The notes: generated by a model from the sequence alone, not told the origin. 64,000 nt of DNA from JBATTK01 sp049670505 (GCA_049670505.1 JBATTK010000169.1:46399-110398), one strand, 5' to 3'; shown: positions 25,176 through 34,032, counted from the stretch's first letter. Program-made: numbers and translations.

Positions 25176-26067
25176 AGAATAGCACTTTATTCCCCTCTAA
25201 TTTAAACTTTATTTGAGAAGGAGCACTAATACTCTGTAATGCCAAATCCATATTGGTGTTGCTAAATGAGCCAGTAAACAACTGATTGACATCAATATTT
25301 TCAGTTGCAACCTTTACGTTGTATTGCCTTTGAAATTCATCCAAAACAAAGGTTAATGGAATACTTTTAAAGGAGCTTTCATCATTTATCCAAGTAGGTT
25401 CGGCAGTATTTGGGATTTCCGCCTCTAAAATTTCCCCATTGATGGCCAAAAAAGAGGCTCCGGCCGGGAGTTTGATTTCGGTATGGTTATAGGTAACGCT
25501 GACGAGGCCTTCAAAGCAAGTAACTTCAAAGAGGCCCTTTCGGTTTTCTACATTGAATTGGGTACCTAGGACGCTCACCATACCATCATCCGTAATTACT
25601 GTAAAACGTTTGCCTTTGGCCACTTTAAAAAATGCCTCCCCTTCTAGGGATACATTACGTTCCTTGTTCCATTTTTTCTTACTGTAAGAAACTTCGGAGT
25701 CGGCATTTAAAATAATCTCGGAAGCATCGGGAAGCACTATTTCGGTACGTTCCGCAAATTGGGTGGATATATTTTCATTCAAAGAAGCCATATAAAAGTA
25801 GGAGACCGCAATGATTACGGCAATAGCGGCAGCTACCCTCAGTAATTTTTTGAACGGGCTGATCGCAATAACCTTAACCTCTTTGGCAAGCTGCTTGTCC
25901 CTTACCTTACCAAGGGCTTTTTCAGCATCAAAATGGGGAGCCTCCAAGGTGTTGGAAGTTTCCAGAATCTTTTGATAAGAAGCATACTCATCGGTTTTTT
26001 TAAACACCGTAAGCTCTTCCTCCGAAAGTTCGTTGTTCAGCCATTTTGCTAAATAATTCTCTTGCAT
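25156..26067 (-). CDS. FecR family anti-sigma/transmembrane regulator
   Basis: The 303-residue protein has a short cytoplasmic N-terminus (LAKWLNNELSEEEL), one transmembrane helix at ~73-92, and a periplasmic FecR domain with RTEIVLPDASEIILNADSEVSY and VLGTQFNVENRKG followed by a DUF4974-type C-terminus (FVLDEFQRQYNVKV). It would hold the sigma factor until the STN receptor binds ligand. Its 3' end overlaps the receptor gene by 20 bp. A tandem repeat array lies between it and the sigma gene. Confidence 0.9.
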   Translation of the reverse strand: MQENYLAKWLNNELSEEELTVFKKTDEYASYQKILETSNTLEAPHFDAEKALGKVRDKQLAKEVKVIAISPFKKLLRVAAAIAVIIAVSYFYMASLNENISTQFAERTEIVLPDASEIILNADSEVSYSKKKWNKERNVSLEGEAFFKVAKGKRFTVITDDGMVSVLGTQFNVENRKGLFEVTCFEGLVSVTYNHTEIKLPAGASFLAINGEILEAEIPNTAEPTWINDESSFKSIPLTFVLDEFQRQYNVKVATENIDVNQLFTGSFSNTNMDLALQSISAPSQIKFKLEGNKVLFYAENAP

Positions 26068-26193
26068 GATTTCTATGCTTTATATGGATGTAACAATCTA
26101 AAAGGCAAATACCCTACTTACTTCAGGGTTCAAAGTTGATTCGTTTATAAGTTTATGTGCTGATATAGCTGGCAATAACAAAAAAATTATTTT

Positions 26194-26274
26194 CATCTAA
26201 CATCTAACATCTAACATCTAACATCTAACATCTAACATCTAACATCTAACATCTAACATCTAACATCTAACATC
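26194..26274. repeat. Heptanucleotide tandem array (CATCTAA, 11 units)
   Basis: Eleven perfect copies of CATCTAA (TTAGATG on the gene strand) fill 26194-26270, plus a partial copy up to the sigma-factor stop codon at 26275-26277. No unit differs from the others, which suggests recent expansion or constant slippage. Seven is not a multiple of three and each frame has stops, so it is not coding. It lies in the sigma-fecR intergenic part of the transcript. Confidence 0.92.
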
Positions 26275-26775
26275 TTATATCCCATCTATTTGCTCCCGTA
26301 AGCTTTTTAACGCCAAATGCATCCGTTTTTCAATGGCTTTAACACTTACGCCTTCTATTTCGGCTATTTCGGTATATTTTTTCCCATCGATCCTATTTAA
26401 TAGGAACGTGGTACGTTGATTTTCCGGTAAGCCATTCAAGGCCTTATCCAATTTTTCCCGATATTGTTTTTCCTCCATCAAAAATTCAGGGGACTCATTG
26501 GAAGCTTTGCTATTTTGTGAACTAGCATACTTAAAACGCACTTTTTCCGCCTTTAATACATTTAAATATAGATTGTTGGCTACAGTATATACGTAGGACT
26601 TTGCTTTTTTGGGAGAAACTTTGGCGCAATTTTCCCAGAGTTTTATAAATGCTTCTTGTACCGCATCGTGTGCTTTTTCCTCATTGCCATACTTATAATA
26701 AATGTAGTTGAAAACCGTTTTGGAATTGGTTTTAAAAAGGGAGCTATAGACTTCCTCTTGGCATACGTTGTCCAT
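26275..26775 (-). CDS. FecI-type ECF sigma-70 factor
   Basis: The 166-residue sigma factor has region 2 (VFNYIYYKYGNEEKAHDAVQEAFIKLWE) and region 4 (LNGLPENQRTTFLLNRIDGKKYTEIAEIEGVSVKAIEKRM) markers, of the Bacteroidota group paired with FecR and STN receptors. I start at the ATG (MDNVCQEE); a TTG five codons upstream is also in frame. Its stop abuts the heptamer array. It likely directs transcription of the receptor gene, and possibly the divergent surface lipoprotein. Confidence 0.9.
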   Translation of the reverse strand: MDNVCQEEVYSSLFKTNSKTVFNYIYYKYGNEEKAHDAVQEAFIKLWENCAKVSPKKAKSYVYTVANNLYLNVLKAEKVRFKYASSQNSKASNESPEFLMEEKQYREKLDKALNGLPENQRTTFLLNRIDGKKYTEIAEIEGVSVKAIEKRMHLALKSLREQIDGI

Positions 26776-26957
26776 CTTATCGGTATCCAAAATAGTACTA
26801 AACAGTTAAGGTTGATTTTTTGAATTGCCCCCTCGATCTCATCCCATAGGAAGTCGAGGAGTGCTCAAAGATATTTTAAAAAAATTAAAAAATAGGTAGG
26901 GTATTTTTAAAGTTGATTGTTTTAGGATTGTACAAACCAATAAAAATCCAAATCGTT

Positions 26958-28721
26958 ATGAAAAAGTTTTTAAATCTTGCATTTCACGCCAGCCTACTGA
27001 TAATGGCGTTAACGTTTACCTCTTGTCAAGAGGAATTCGAAGAATTACCGACCGGGGATGAACAAGAGACCATTATGGCCAGTTCAACTACCGCGAAGCT
27101 TATAGAGAGAACCTCTTCCAATGACGGTTCCTTTGACAATATTGTTGATGGTGCCAGTTGTTTGGCGGTTGAGTTTCCATACACTGTTAATGTAAATGGT
27201 ATTGACATTACCATTAATTCCAAAGAGGATTTACGTCTCATCGAGGAAATTTTTGATGAAATAGATGTCGACGAAGATATTTTAGAAATTCTTTTCCCTA
27301 TCACCATCACATTGGCCGATTTTACTGAAATCGTAATCAATAGTAAGGAGGGTCTTCGTGAGCTGGCCGAGCAGTGTATAGAAGGTGGCGATGACGATGA
27401 TATTGAATGTATCGATTTTGTATACCCTATAACCCTTTTCACCTTTGATATAAATGAGCAGCAAACGGGTAGTGTTACCGTGGAAAGCGACAAGGAATTA
27501 AGACGATTCTTCGCCGGATTGGACGATGATGATCTCATCAGTATTGAATTTCCCGTAACCTTAGCACTTTCAGATGGTACGGAGATAGTAGTTGATAGTA
27601 ATGCTGAATTGGCCAATGCCATAGAAAATGCCAAAGAGATTTGTGATGAGGATGATGATGATGATTTTAATGATGACGATTTTACGAAGGAACGGTTGGA
27701 TCATTTTCTAGTAGAATGCCCATGGTTGATTAACGAGGTACAAAGAGATGACGTAAATCAAACGGATCAGTACTTTGAGTATGTTATGAACTTTACGGAA
27801 GACGGTGCGGTAAAGGTGACCGATAGACAAGGAAATGTTTTGATGGGAGTGTGGAGTACCAGAGTTTCAGATCATGGTGTATTGTTGAACTTAGAGTTTG
27901 ATGTACTGGTAGACTTTAATTTGGAGTGGTTTGTTTATGAAATAGGCGAGCATAAGATCAAACTTTTTGCAGAGGGTGGAAACAAAATAATCATGAGACA
28001 AATTTGTGGGGACAATCTTCCCAATCCCGATACGCTTAGAGACATCTTAAAAGATTGCGAGTGGATCATTAAAAAAGTGAAGAACCAAGGTGAGGAGATA
28101 GACAGATTGTTGGGCTTTGAGTTTAAGTTTATGCCAGAAGGCGTGGTTACCTTGAGCAACGGTACAACTACCTCTGAGGGAACTTGGGAAATTACCATGA
28201 ACAATGAAGGCCTTTTGGTGATGGCCATCAGTATAGGCGATGAGCCGGGAGTAAGTTTTGAATGGCCATTGAGGGATCTGGATGATCACCGATTGAAGTT
28301 CGAAGTCGAGGAGATTGATTATGAGCTGATCTTATTACGTGTATGTGATGATAGCTCCGATGACGGTGATATTCCCGAAATAAGAAACATAATGATGGGA
28401 GGGGATTGGATCGTGGCATCTTATATAGATGGTGAAATGGATGGAACTGCAGATTTCCAAGGATACAATTTCGCTTTCTCAGCGCAGCATAAGATTGCGG
28501 TAACTGAAGGTACAGATCCAAATCCATTCTTGACCGGCCTCTGGAGAGTATTAAGGAATAGTGAAGGTCAGTTGAACGTATATCTGAATCTTGGTGAGGA
28601 TAATCTGTTCGGTGAGCTTACGGAAGATTGGGACCTAGTATCCATTACCTCCGATCGCATCGAGTTAAAGGATATTAACGGAGACGACGGTATGGCTACT
28701 CTGGTCTTTGAAAAGAAATAA
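26958..28721 (+). CDS. Acidic multi-repeat surface lipoprotein, divergent from the sigma factor
   Basis: From the ATG at 26958 the protein has 587 residues with a lipoprotein signal ending TFTSCQEEFEE. Four modules of about 55 residues follow, each with FP(I/V/Y)T(I/L/V) strand text and an I.S..ELR helix cap (for example FPITITLADFTEIVINSKE). They are joined by aspartate-rich linkers that could bind calcium. The C-terminal half holds three lipocalin-like modules starting CPWLINEV, CEWIIKKV and GDWIVASY, each ending near a basic or CGD/CDD stretch. The family is not recognised. Divergence from the FecI gene suggests it belongs to that regulon. A strong terminator follows. Confidence 0.72.
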   Translation: MKKFLNLAFHASLLIMALTFTSCQEEFEELPTGDEQETIMASSTTAKLIERTSSNDGSFDNIVDGASCLAVEFPYTVNVNGIDITINSKEDLRLIEEIFDEIDVDEDILEILFPITITLADFTEIVINSKEGLRELAEQCIEGGDDDDIECIDFVYPITLFTFDINEQQTGSVTVESDKELRRFFAGLDDDDLISIEFPVTLALSDGTEIVVDSNAELANAIENAKEICDEDDDDDFNDDDFTKERLDHFLVECPWLINEVQRDDVNQTDQYFEYVMNFTEDGAVKVTDRQGNVLMGVWSTRVSDHGVLLNLEFDVLVDFNLEWFVYEIGEHKIKLFAEGGNKIIMRQICGDNLPNPDTLRDILKDCEWIIKKVKNQGEEIDRLLGFEFKFMPEGVVTLSNGTTTSEGTWEITMNNEGLLVMAISIGDEPGVSFEWPLRDLDDHRLKFEVEEIDYELILLRVCDDSSDDGDIPEIRNIMMGGDWIVASYIDGEMDGTADFQGYNFAFSAQHKIAVTEGTDPNPFLTGLWRVLRNSEGQLNVYLNLGEDNLFGELTEDWDLVSITSDRIELKDINGDDGMATLVFEKK

Positions 28722-28741
28722 CTTTTTTGCCCCAAGTTTTG

Positions 28742-28780
28742 AAAAGGGTGACTTCCGTAAGAAGTCACCCTTTTCTCTTT
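28742..28780 (+). terminator. Intrinsic terminator after the repeat lipoprotein
   Basis: Perfect 13-bp arms AAAAGGGTGACTT and AAGTCACCCTTTT surround a 7-base loop at 28755-28761. They are followed by CTCTTTT. The A-rich upstream side would also make it work in the other direction. Confidence 0.85.
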
Positions 28781-29163
28781 TAATGGAAACTCTTTGAGCA
28801 CTAATGTCCATTAAAGGGTTTATAATGCCGTGGGGCTCTTTATCATACTCGCCTACCCGGCCGGAAAGGGAATCGTAATAAATATTTTCATTGTCGGGTA
28901 GTTTTAGATATTTGATAATCTAAAAGTTATATTTATTTTGAACGCATGACGATTTAAATAGGGAATTTTTATCCTTTGGGCCAAATCGTAATATTGCCCT
29001 TTTTTCGTAAACGTTTTAAAAATAGCTAGATAAAAAAGTCTTACATCTGATGTCTAAAAGCGAAGCGGTCTTTTGTATTTTAGGTGGACACCAATACTGT
29101 TTTAAAACTAATTGGCTACATTAGATTTCTTTCCCTATGCTTCCCACTTCCCATAGTTATTCT
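28781..29163. other. Non-coding region upstream of ffh
   Basis: I find no open frame with gene-like composition. The stretch includes a 17-bp motif, AAGCGAAGCGGTCTTTT (29058-29074), that recurs upstream of queE at 44407-44423, followed shortly by the palindrome GGTGGACACC-like text near 29083. I looked for an SRP RNA because ffh follows, but did not see its conserved tetraloop/symmetric-loop sequence. Confidence 0.35.
29058..29074 (+). repeat. Dispersed 17-bp motif, copy 1
   Basis: AAGCGAAGCGGTCTTTT here is identical to 44407-44423 upstream of queE. Both copies are intergenic, point toward the next plus-strand gene and are followed by TATA-rich sequence. It could be a promoter-associated element or a small dispersed repeat. 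Confidence 0.5.
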
Positions 29164-29171
29164 TAAATTTG
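29164..29171 (+). promoter_or_regulatory. -7 promoter element for ffh (TAAATTTG)
   Basis: Exact match to TAnnTTTG, 25 bp before the ffh ATG at 29197. Confidence 0.55.
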
Positions 29172-29196
29172 CATTTCCCCATAATAAAGGAAAATT

Positions 29197-30528
29197 ATGT
29201 TCGATAATTTAAGCGAAAAGTTAGATAAGGCACTCCACGTCCTCAAGGGTCATGGACAGATTACTGAAATTAATGTTGCGGAAACGGTAAAGGAAGTTCG
29301 AAGGGCTTTATTGGATGCCGATGTTAATTTTAAGATTGCCAAGGAATTTACCAATAAGGTAAGGGAAAAAGCACTAGGTCAAAATGTATTGACCACTTTA
29401 CAGCCCGGTCAATTAATGGTGAAGATCGTTAAGGACGAGCTTACGGAATTAATGGGAGGTGAAACTGCGGGAATAGACCTCTCCGGGAATCCTTCCATAA
29501 TCCTTATGTCCGGTCTACAAGGTTCCGGTAAGACCACTTTTTCCGGGAAATTGGCCAATTACCTAAAAAACAAAAAGACAAAAAAGCCTTTGTTGGTAGC
29601 CTGTGATGTGTACCGTCCGGCGGCCATTGATCAATTGCATGTGGTCGCCGATCAAATTGGAGTCGCCGTATATTCCGATAAGGAAAACAATGATCCGGTG
29701 GCTATTGCAAAGGCTGGATTGGCCCATGCCAAGACCAATGGATATAATGTGGTCATCATAGATACCGCTGGTCGTTTGGCCGTTGATGAGCAGATGATGA
29801 AAGAGATTGCCAACATCCATGAAGCCATACAACCACAGGAAACCTTGTTTGTGGTAGATGCTATGACAGGTCAGGATGCAGTGAATACGGCCAAAGCCTT
29901 TAATGATATCCTAAATTTTGATGGGGTAATCCTAACCAAGTTGGATGGTGATACCCGTGGCGGTGCCGCTATATCCATTAAATCGGTGGTGGACAAGCCT
30001 ATAAAGTTCATCGGAACAGGGGAGAAGATGGATGCCATAGATGTCTTCCATCCCTCGCGTATGGCCGATCGTATTTTGGGTATGGGCGACGTAATCTCTT
30101 TGGTAGAAAGGGCCCAAGACCAGTTTGATGAGGAAGAGGCGCGGAAAATTCAAAAGAAAATAGCCAAGAACAAATTTGGTTTTGACGACTTCTTGAGCCA
30201 GATACAACAGATTAAAAAAATGGGTAACATTAAGGACTTAATGGGAATGATTCCGGGTGCCGGAAAAGCCTTAAAAGGACTAGATGTAGATGACGATGCC
30301 TTTAAGCACATTGAAGCCATTATACATTCAATGACACCGGATGAGCGTTCTACGCCCTCCAAATTAAATGCCAGCCGTAAAAAAAGAATTGCCAAAGGTA
30401 GTGGTCGCACCATACAGGAAGTCAACCAATTATTGAAACAATTTGATCAAATGAGCAAGATGATGAAAATGATGCAAGGAGGCGGAGGTAAAAAAATGAT
30501 GCAGATGATGAGCGGCCTTGGCCGCTAG
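29197..30528 (+). CDS. ffh: Signal recognition particle GTPase Ffh
   Basis: The 443-residue protein has the N domain (1-~90), the GTPase G domain with P-loop GLQGSGKTT at 106-114, the DTAGRL motif near 190 and TKLDGDTRGG near 247. The M domain binds SRP RNA and signal peptides and ends in the methionine-rich tail MSKMMKMMQGGGGKKMMQMM. It targets nascent membrane proteins to the translocon with FtsY. Length and domain order are normal. Confidence 0.97.
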   Translation: MFDNLSEKLDKALHVLKGHGQITEINVAETVKEVRRALLDADVNFKIAKEFTNKVREKALGQNVLTTLQPGQLMVKIVKDELTELMGGETAGIDLSGNPSIILMSGLQGSGKTTFSGKLANYLKNKKTKKPLLVACDVYRPAAIDQLHVVADQIGVAVYSDKENNDPVAIAKAGLAHAKTNGYNVVIIDTAGRLAVDEQMMKEIANIHEAIQPQETLFVVDAMTGQDAVNTAKAFNDILNFDGVILTKLDGDTRGGAAISIKSVVDKPIKFIGTGEKMDAIDVFHPSRMADRILGMGDVISLVERAQDQFDEEEARKIQKKIAKNKFGFDDFLSQIQQIKKMGNIKDLMGMIPGAGKALKGLDVDDDAFKHIEAIIHSMTPDERSTPSKLNASRKKRIAKGSGRTIQEVNQLLKQFDQMSKMMKMMQGGGGKKMMQMMSGLGR

Positions 30529-30537
30529 TGTACAGTA

Positions 30538-30964
30538 GCAGTTGGCAGTAATTTCAGTATAAGATTAATATGGGTTTCAATAAATTAATGGCTTATCAAA
30601 AAGGGTTTACACTGGCCATGCAAATTTTTGAAATATCCAAATCTTTTCCCAAAGAAGAAACTTATTCGTTGACCGATCAAATTAAACGGTCTTCACTTTC
30701 CGTTTGTGCCAATATTGCAGAAGCATATCGAAAAAGAAGATATGAAAAGGTTTTTATAAGCAAGTTGACCGATGCCGATAGTGAAAATTCGGAGACACAG
30801 GTTGGGTTGCAATTTTCCCAAACATGCCAATATATTACAAATCAAGAGAAACAAGATTTGGTAGACCAAAGTCAAGAAGTAGGCAAATTGGCTCAATACA
30901 TGATAAATAACCCTGGTAAGTTTGGAGTTTAGCTCTGCCAACTGCCACTGAAAACTGAAAACTG
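30538..30964. repeat. Inverted-repeat-flanked unit around a four-helix-bundle gene
   Basis: GCAGTTGGCAG at 30538-30548 and its exact complement CTGCCAACTGC at 30935-30945 flank the gene at 30570-30932. The right flank continues in short ACTGAAA repeats to 30964, and this 30-base stretch matches 25 of 30 bases at 41352-41381, in a gene-free repeat region 10 kb away. It sits between ffh and folD. A small mobile or recombining unit is possible. Confidence 0.45.
30570..30932 (+). CDS. Four-helix-bundle protein (S23/IVP family)
   Basis: The 120-residue protein shows the family signature: LMAYQKGFTLAMQIFEISKSFPKEE at the start, SLTDQIKRSSLSVCANIAEAYRK in the middle, FISKLTDADSENSETQVGL and a final helix. 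This family was first seen encoded in 23S rRNA intervening sequences and resembles the Avd accessory protein of diversity-generating retroelements; most copies, like this one, stand alone and have no known function. It is inserted between ffh and folD and flanked by short inverted repeats, which suggests later acquisition. No reverse transcriptase or template repeat is nearby. Confidence 0.88.
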   Translation: MGFNKLMAYQKGFTLAMQIFEISKSFPKEETYSLTDQIKRSSLSVCANIAEAYRKRRYEKVFISKLTDADSENSETQVGLQFSQTCQYITNQEKQDLVDQSQEVGKLAQYMINNPGKFGV

Positions 30965-30966
30965 AA

Positions 30967-31851
30967 ATGAAATTACTCAACGGAAAGAAAATAGCTAACG
31001 AAATCAAAGATGAAATTACCGTTGAGGTTTCCCAAATGCGGGAAAGGGGTGAAAAAGTACCCCATTTGGCTGCGGTATTGGTAGGTGATGATGGAGCGAG
31101 CTTAACCTATGTGGGCAGTAAGGTAAGATCTTGTAAAAGAATCGGGTTCGAATCTACGCTGATACACTTGCCCGAGACGACCTCCGAGCAGGAATTATTG
31201 GTAAAGATAGATGAGTTGAACAAGAATACGGATATCGATGGTTTTATAGTACAACTTCCCTTGCCCAAACAAATAGATGAGCAAAAAGTGCTCATGGCCG
31301 TAGATCCGGACAAGGATGTGGATGGTTTTCACCCTACCAATTTTGGTAGAATGGCTTTGGATATGGAGTCCTTTGTATCTGCCACACCCCATGGCATAAT
31401 GGAACTGTTAAAGCGATATGATGTGGATACCGAAGGTAAACATACCGTGGTCATTGGACGTAGCCACATTGTAGGCAGGCCTATAAGTATTTTGATGAGC
31501 CAAAAGGGAAAACCGGGAAATTCCACAGTAACGCTAACACATAGTCGCACCAAGGATATCAAAGCATTGACCCTACAGGCCGATATTATCGTGTCTGCCT
31601 TGGGGGTCCCTAAGTTTTTAAAGGCCGATATGGTAAAGGACCACACCGTGATTATAGATGTAGGGATTACCCGTGTTCCGGACGAATCCCGGGAAAGAGG
31701 ATATTATATTGCAGGGGACGTGGATTTCGAAAATGTAAGTAAAAAAGCATCTTTTATCACTCCTGTACCCGGAGGCGTAGGGCCCATGACCATTGCGATG
31801 CTCTTAAAAAACACTTTATTGGCCCGGGAGCGACATAGAAGTAGAAAATAG
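30967..31851 (+). CDS. folD: Bifunctional methylene-tetrahydrofolate dehydrogenase/cyclohydrolase
   Basis: The 294-residue enzyme interconverts 5,10-methylene-THF, methenyl-THF and 10-formyl-THF in one-carbon metabolism, using NADP. Visible are the catalytic region LTYVGSKVRSCKRIGF (Tyr and Lys), the signature DGFIVQLPLPKQID near 98, the P-D-K-D-V-D-G-F-H turn near 122, the Rossmann motif VVIGRSHIVGRP near 163 and PGGVGPMTIAML near the end. The ATG starts directly after the ACTGAAA repeats of the upstream unit. Confidence 0.96.
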   Translation: MKLLNGKKIANEIKDEITVEVSQMRERGEKVPHLAAVLVGDDGASLTYVGSKVRSCKRIGFESTLIHLPETTSEQELLVKIDELNKNTDIDGFIVQLPLPKQIDEQKVLMAVDPDKDVDGFHPTNFGRMALDMESFVSATPHGIMELLKRYDVDTEGKHTVVIGRSHIVGRPISILMSQKGKPGNSTVTLTHSRTKDIKALTLQADIIVSALGVPKFLKADMVKDHTVIIDVGITRVPDESRERGYYIAGDVDFENVSKKASFITPVPGGVGPMTIAMLLKNTLLARERHRSRK

Positions 31852-31886
31852 CAGCTAGGCTATTTAAAAAGTTTGGCTAATCGTAT

Positions 31887-32042
31887 TTAGGGTTTTACGG
31901 TAAGCTCTTCTGCCTTATATTTTGAGCTTTCATCATCGGTAGGGTTAATTACATCAATGTCATTGTCCCCTTCATCGTTGGTGCATCCAATGGTAAAAGC
32001 CAAAGTGGAAAGCAGTGCTATGGCAACTATAATCTTTTTCAT
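31887..32042 (-). CDS. Small 51-residue lipoprotein
   Basis: A short minus-strand frame encodes MKKIIVAIALLSTLAFTIGC followed by TNDEGDNDIDV and ends in LTVKP. The first 20 residues are a full lipoprotein signal with lipobox TIGC, and the acidic residues after the cysteine match the Bacteroidota surface-export signal. The mature peptide has only 32 residues and no known domain. It lies convergent to folD and has AT-rich upstream DNA. A real small gene is likely given the near-perfect signal. Confidence 0.68.
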   Translation of the reverse strand: MKKIIVAIALLSTLAFTIGCTNDEGDNDIDVINPTDDESSKYKAEELTVKP

Positions 32043-32268
32043 AAACTAGGTTTTTAGTAGGTATTATTACCAAGTTTTCTATGTTTCCATAACGTAAAAA
32101 AATAAGATTTCTTATAATTTGAACAGTATTTATGGTTGCATGTCCAGGTATATTGTCACCTGTATATAAAGACTGCCATTTTGGGCGTAGGGAGTGGAGG
32201 TGTCTTGGATGTTGTAGTTTGATGATGGTTTGAAAATTCAGTATCTTTTGTACAAATTTCCAAACCAT

Positions 32269-34005
32269 ATGAAAAGATTCCTTCCCTTAGCTGCGGTTTC
32301 ATTTATACTTTTGATGAGTTGTAGGACCGAAAGTGAAAAAAAACCCAAGATTTCCATAAATGTTTCTTTTTCCGAACAATTAGGGATAGAGAATTTAGAT
32401 GGCAGGCTACTGCTCATACTTTCCAACAACGAAGAAAAAGAACCTCGTTTTCAGATTAACGATGGGTTAAGGACCCAGTTGATTTACGGGATGAACGTAG
32501 ACGAAATGACTTCGGAACAAAATATTGTTTTTGATGAAACGATATTTGGCTCCCCTTTACCTAGCCTTGCGGATGTGCCCCCGGGAGAATATTACGTGCA
32601 GGCATTGCTACATGTTTACGAGACTTTTAGCCTTTCTACAGGGCATACGGTGAAGCTGCCTATGGATAATGGGGAAGGCCAACAATGGAACAGATCCCCG
32701 GGCAACTTATATAGCAAACCTTTTAAGGTGACCCTAACGGAAAAGGGAGTGCAGGATATCAATGTGGTTATGGACCAGATAATTCCGCCCATAGTGGAGG
32801 CCGAGGATACCCAATGGATCAAACACATTAAGGTAAAGTCGGAAAAGCTATCCAAATTTTGGGGCAGGGACATATATTTAGGGGCCCATGTACTATTGCC
32901 AAAGGGGTTTAAGGAACATCCCGAGGCAAAATACCCATTGATGATTTTCCACGGGCATTTTCCATCGGATTTTGGAGGATTTCGCACCACCCCTCCGGAC
33001 CCTGATCTGAAACCGGAATATTCCGATCGGTTTAAGGTAGAAGGTTATAATATTATACAGCAGCAGGAAGCATATGATTTTTATAAACGTTGGAACGAAC
33101 CGGATTTCCCTCGTTTTTTGATTATCGAAATACAACATCCAACACCCTATTATGATGATTCCTATGCCGTAAATTCCGCAAATCAAGGTCCTTATGGGGA
33201 TGCCATTACCTACGAACTGATTCCTTATATCGAAAAGGAGTTCAGGGGTATGGGAGAAGGTTGGTCCCGCTTTTTATACGGGGGCTCTACCGGGGGCTGG
33301 GAGGCCTTGGCCGTTCAAGTAAAATATCCGGACCAATACAATGGGTGTTTTGCCGCTTGTCCGGACCCTATCGACTTTAGTGCCTATTGCCTGACGAATA
33401 TTTACGAGGATAAGAATGCTTATTATTATGAGAGTGATTACAAGACCTTGGAAGTTCCTAGTCATCGAGATTATCTAGGCCATATACAGACCACTTTGCG
33501 CGAAGGAAACCATAGGGAATTGGTGTTGGGCGATAAATCGCGTTCCGGGCAACAATGGGATATTTGGGAAGCTACCTATTCCCCGCAGGGCGAAGATGGG
33601 TATCCGGTCCGACTCTGGGATAAGATGACCGGTGATATTGATCATGAAGTGGCCGAATATTGGAAGGAGAACTATGATCTGCGCCATATATTGGAACGCG
33701 ATTGGGATAAGTTAGGGAAAAAGCTACGTGGAAAAATTCACATCTATTGTGGAGATATGGATAATTATTACTTGAACAACGCCGTCTACTTAATGGAAGA
33801 TTTTTTGGAAAATACCACCAATCCCTATTATGATGGTGAAGTTGCCTATGGGGATCGAGCGGAGCATTGCTGGAACGGAGATCCCGAACAACCCAACCAT
33901 ATCAGTCGCATGCGCTACAACAGTATGTACGTGCCTAAAATTATGAAACGCATTGCGGAAAGTGCTCCAAAAGGAGCCGATTTAAAGAGTTGGCGGTACA
34001 AGTAA
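32269..34005 (+). CDS. Esterase-like alpha/beta hydrolase lipoprotein
   Basis: From the ATG at 32269 the protein has 578 residues with lipoprotein signal ending LLMSCRTES. After an N-terminal beta domain (~20-190) comes an esterase-type alpha/beta hydrolase domain: oxyanion region IFHGHFPSD near 227, nucleophile elbow YGGSTGGWEA with Ser340, and a late His in YGDRAEHCWNGD. The family (putative esterase, feruloyl-esterase-like) often removes acyl groups from sugars or peptides; the substrate here is unknown. An oxidoreductase gene follows after 27 bp, so the pair is probably an operon. Confidence 0.78.
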   Translation: MKRFLPLAAVSFILLMSCRTESEKKPKISINVSFSEQLGIENLDGRLLLILSNNEEKEPRFQINDGLRTQLIYGMNVDEMTSEQNIVFDETIFGSPLPSLADVPPGEYYVQALLHVYETFSLSTGHTVKLPMDNGEGQQWNRSPGNLYSKPFKVTLTEKGVQDINVVMDQIIPPIVEAEDTQWIKHIKVKSEKLSKFWGRDIYLGAHVLLPKGFKEHPEAKYPLMIFHGHFPSDFGGFRTTPPDPDLKPEYSDRFKVEGYNIIQQQEAYDFYKRWNEPDFPRFLIIEIQHPTPYYDDSYAVNSANQGPYGDAITYELIPYIEKEFRGMGEGWSRFLYGGSTGGWEALAVQVKYPDQYNGCFAACPDPIDFSAYCLTNIYEDKNAYYYESDYKTLEVPSHRDYLGHIQTTLREGNHRELVLGDKSRSGQQWDIWEATYSPQGEDGYPVRLWDKMTGDIDHEVAEYWKENYDLRHILERDWDKLGKKLRGKIHIYCGDMDNYYLNNAVYLMEDFLENTTNPYYDGEVAYGDRAEHCWNGDPEQPNHISRMRYNSMYVPKIMKRIAESAPKGADLKSWRYK

Positions 34006-34032
34006 AAAATAATCATACGAATCCGAACAAAA

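Noticed and set aside
26194..26274. CRISPR array
   Set aside because: Units are seven bases with no spacers; it is a simple tandem repeat.
27026..27634. 202-codon serine-rich minus-strand frame
   Set aside because: Produced by the acidic codons of the sense lipoprotein gene; no signal or domain.
28781..29163. SRP RNA gene next to ffh
   Set aside because: The conserved GGAA-type loop and symmetric bulge sequences were not found.
30570..30932. Diversity-generating retroelement accessory gene (avd)
   Set aside because: No reverse transcriptase, template repeat or variable target in the window; only family resemblance.
31141..31155. tRNA-like T-loop GGGTTCGAATC
   Set aside because: Lies inside folD with no acceptor or anticodon stems around it.
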